Assembly: GCA_013397435.1 (NCBI GenBank)
Contig: VZRG01000294.1
Span: forward strand, 1 to 64,000
Length of the DNA: 64,000 nt
Direction of reading: 5' to 3'
Source of the DNA: Erythrocercus mccallii
Taxonomy: Eukaryota; Chordata; Aves; Passeriformes; Dicruridae
Within the stretch, counting starts at the first letter, position 1, and every line of letters begins with the position of its first letter. The position numbers and the translations under genes are program-made. Positions 61,062 to 64,000 of the stretch are shown in pieces. The notes beneath the pieces were generated by a model. It searched no databases, was not told the origin of the DNA, and was given only the letters and a program-made list of their open reading frames with translations.

Positions 61062-64000
61062 TCCATTAAAGGATTAGGTTTCCACAATGTATTGTTAGGT
61101 GCATGTAATGTGATCAAGAATCAATTTTAGAAGGTAACTTCTTGGTATGATTTTACTGTACTTTTGCATTCCTTGAGTAATGTAATATCTGTCAAGGCAG
61201 AATGGACTGTGGATTTGTTACAGTTAATCATAAAGCCCTCTTTTCTGGTCGTTCATTTTTTTTCATATCTCAGAGACTGGCAGAAAAAGGGAAAAGAAAC
61301 TGCTTCACTGTTAGCAAGGTTATGCAATTTAGTGGCTTTTATGGGAGTCCTTGTGGACACTGGCATAAGAAATACGAGAAGGACAGGAGAAAAAAGTAGG
61401 TGGTTGGTTTTTGAATAGGGAGGTGAGTTTTCAATGGCTTCCTCAGAAGTTTTTTAGATTTCTGTTTCTCACTGTGACACTCAGTTGCCTTACAAGTTAT
61501 GTCTTGAGCCTTGTTGGTCTGAGCATGAAACAAACAAAATAACTCACAGGCTTTGATTTGAATTCAATTCTCATTTCTTCACCCAGGTGTACCATCTTTG
61601 TAATGTATTCTCACAGCAAAATGTCTGCAATCTGGCAAAACTAGTTGAAGCTTTTGCATGGACAGTGAACATAGCAGAGAGAGAACTCCTTGACAGCATC
61701 CCTTTCCCTCCAGTTCAAGAAACATGGCAGCCCATGAACTCCTAGAATGTGATGACTCACTAGTGAAGAAATAGGAAAATTATATGAGAGAGAGCTATTT
61801 ATACATCTCTGTGTCACCACATGCTGCTTGGATAAAGAATCAGTCTTATGTCCAAAGTGCAAACCAGCAGCTACTCAAGCCTACACCAAAGACAGTATTT
61901 TTTCTTGCCCTTGCAGGTGTTGTGCAGCACATGGCATGTGGGGATGACACAGACAGCTACATCTTCATTAGCACCAAGAGTTACCATAGGTTATATTGAT
62001 TTATCTTTGCTTGCCTTATTAACTCACTTGTTTCTAAAAGCCCAAAACAAACTTTTAATCAGGTAAAATTCTTGTTGATTATTCTGATTTGGAGATGGTG
62101 TAACATGTACCAGTAGCTTATTGTTATTGATATTCCTACAGCTCTAAGACCTTCTGGTGGATTGCACCACAGCATGCACCTGTCAGCTTGGCCAACTATA
62201 GCCTAACCAGCACAGTGCAGGTGTTCTGGAAAGCTAGGATTCACTTCTTTGTTGACCTTTGGCTTTGGAGTTTGTTGTTTTGGTTTTTTTTCTTTTAATG
62301 ATATGTGTTAGAATCCTTTTGGAGTCATGGAGCTCCTACTCTCTAAAAGGAACTTAGGTTTCCAGACATGTTTATGCATCCAGTTCATTGATAATGCTGT
62401 GATTATAGCATGCTGTTTTGGCCCAGGAAGAGCAAACAGGTCCCAGAGCCCTAAAAAGATTGCTACTTCCTTTAGCTTTGTCTGCGTGAATTCCTACAGG
62501 ATAAAACTTTTACTCCTATCACTTTCCATAACACACACAGGTAAAATTTGACTTATGAAAGATTTAAAATGGTAAATAGCATCTAAATTAGAATTCTCAG
62601 CTGTGAAAAGCTGTTAGGATGTAGGCTTCAGAGCAGCCACTGTCCGGCTCTTTTTTCCATATACAATTTTCAGACAAGGGCAGACTTAAATGAAAAATCT
62701 GCTGATGCAAGGTTATGATTTTTGGGAACAGGCTGGCCAGGTGTGCTTTGGTTTTCTCATTATGTTCAGTCAGGCTTCTTTGGCTGACTGCAGTGCACTT
62801 TTTGCGGGTGATTTAATTTTCCTTCCTGGTATAGACTGAGTTGGATTCAGCCTGTATTCAAGCAATACACTCTGAGGAGGTGAGTCACTACCAGTTTTCA
62901 TTTGAGAAGCCCAATGTGTATACTATATAGTGCGTTAGATAATGTATGTATGTATCTATCCTAAGTTTACTTGTATATACAGTATATTCTATGTGTTGTA
63001 CTATCTACATTTTGCAGAAGGTTTAAAAAATATACATAAGTAGTAGAATATATATTACATATGTATATTATGTATGTATGACACCATGACACTGCTTCTA
63101 TTAAACATCCACTTTAATGACATTTTTCATACACTTAAGATGATTTCTTATACTTTTGCAATAGTCATTTTCCCCCCTACTTTTGGGGCACCTTCTTCCT
63201 TCACTCCTGCTGAGTATCAATCTCAGATGCAAAACAATTTTCTATGGACCTAATGGTTTTAATACAGTCAATTGAGATGGTTTGGCTTACTTGGAAATTT
63301 CTCTATCTGAATAGCTTTGTCATATTTGCAAGAGTTTGTCAAATTCACTATTGTCCAAACATCAAAACTGGAACCTAACATGTAGGTCAACATGTAACTA
63401 TTGAAACAGGCTGACTTGACAATAGTGGAGTCCACTCTGGTGTGTTTGTGGTGCCAAGAAGCCATGCAAACCCAGCAGTGACTACTCACTTCTGTACAGT
63501 CACCTGCAGTGTATGTACCCAGATGAAGGGGGAAACCTCCCTGAAAAACTCAGTTCCTCCAGAGAGATATGAGCAGAACTGAGTCATATTCCCACCTTGT
63601 TCCACAGCAAAACTGATGATACACGTCTGAGGGAGAATTCCTTCGTGGTGTGGAAACTGCTCCTGGAAGGTCACTGCCATCCATGGTGTTGGGGAAGAGA
63701 CGTAGGCAGAAAAATTATCAGAAAGCCTCAGCTGAATGAAAGGCACTGTTCTGGCTCAGAGGGTTTGGAGAAGAAGCAATATTTTCTGCAACAAGCAGTA
63801 AGAAGAGTCTGAAAGTAGCTCCAGCTGGAAAATGAGAAGGGCCATAGAGGGCCCTCTCTTTGTCAATCCAGCTGTCCAACACAGAGCTGTGATGGCTGTG
63901 GGAGACTGGCCACCTGCAGCAGAACATGCCTCCTACAGGTTTGGCAGTTGTGACTCAGAACACCAGTAAAAGTGCACAGGCTAACCAGGTGTTTTCCAGA
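61062..64000. other. Intergenic to window end
   Basis: AT-rich, with a TATG/TATA-rich stretch at about 62938-63080. I searched by eye for the conserved ELOVL7 start and HXXHH region and did not see them. Minus frames at 63486-63927 have no recognisable product. Confidence 0.5.

Noticed and set aside
63486..63927. Minus-strand frames of 86 and 69 residues near the right edge
   Set aside because: Composition is ordinary and no motif, splice border or family was recognised; treated as chance frames.
43660..64000. ELOVL7, the expected next gene by mammalian synteny
   Set aside because: No frame shows the ELOVL membrane segments or histidine box. Its non-coding first exon would not be recognisable by eye.

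Overview
This window is vertebrate nuclear DNA, almost certainly avian. Three things say so: many CR1 LINE fragments with the typical 3' tail, several bird-type solo LTRs, and a SINE joining a tRNA-Ile head to a CR1 tail. The LTR and SINE families resemble those I know from songbirds, so a passerine is my best guess (inference). The ERCC8-NDUFAF2 block lies on human chromosome 5q, whose avian counterpart is largely the Z chromosome, so a Z location is plausible but not shown here.

Layout. Positions 1-15.74 kb are intron 1 of NDUFAF2, which runs on the minus strand and out of the window to the left. This stretch holds three CR1 copies and one LTR fragment, and I found no further NDUFAF2 exon in it. 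At about 15.5-16.55 kb is a CpG-rich island with the first coding exon of NDUFAF2 (minus) and the first exon of ERCC8 (plus). The two start codons are only 220 bp apart, giving a head-to-head bidirectional promoter. ERCC8 (CSA) then fills 16.1-43.6 kb. All 12 coding exons could be placed with GT-AG junctions and intact phase, giving a 398-residue seven-blade WD40 protein (human: 396). Its introns hold two solo LTRs, CR1 fragments, the tRNA-Ile/CR1 SINE and a perfect 23-bp inverted repeat. From 43.7 to 64 kb I recognise no protein-coding gene. The region is intergenic, with an unclassified repeat-like block at 44.4-45.2 kb and a cluster of solo LTRs at 50-59.4 kb. ELOVL7, the next gene in mammals, was looked for and not seen.

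The two genes work in different compartments. ERCC8 is the substrate receptor of the CUL4-DDB1 ubiquitin ligase for transcription-coupled repair in the nucleus. NDUFAF2 is a late assembly factor for mitochondrial complex I. Their only visible link is the shared promoter. No prokaryotic features, CRISPR arrays or intact mobile-element genes are present. The points most worth checking are a NAGNAG acceptor at ERCC8 exon 2, the intron 4 inverted repeat, an inverted pair of nearly identical CR1 bodies with unlike tails, and a coding-like stretch antisense to the ERCC8 3' end.
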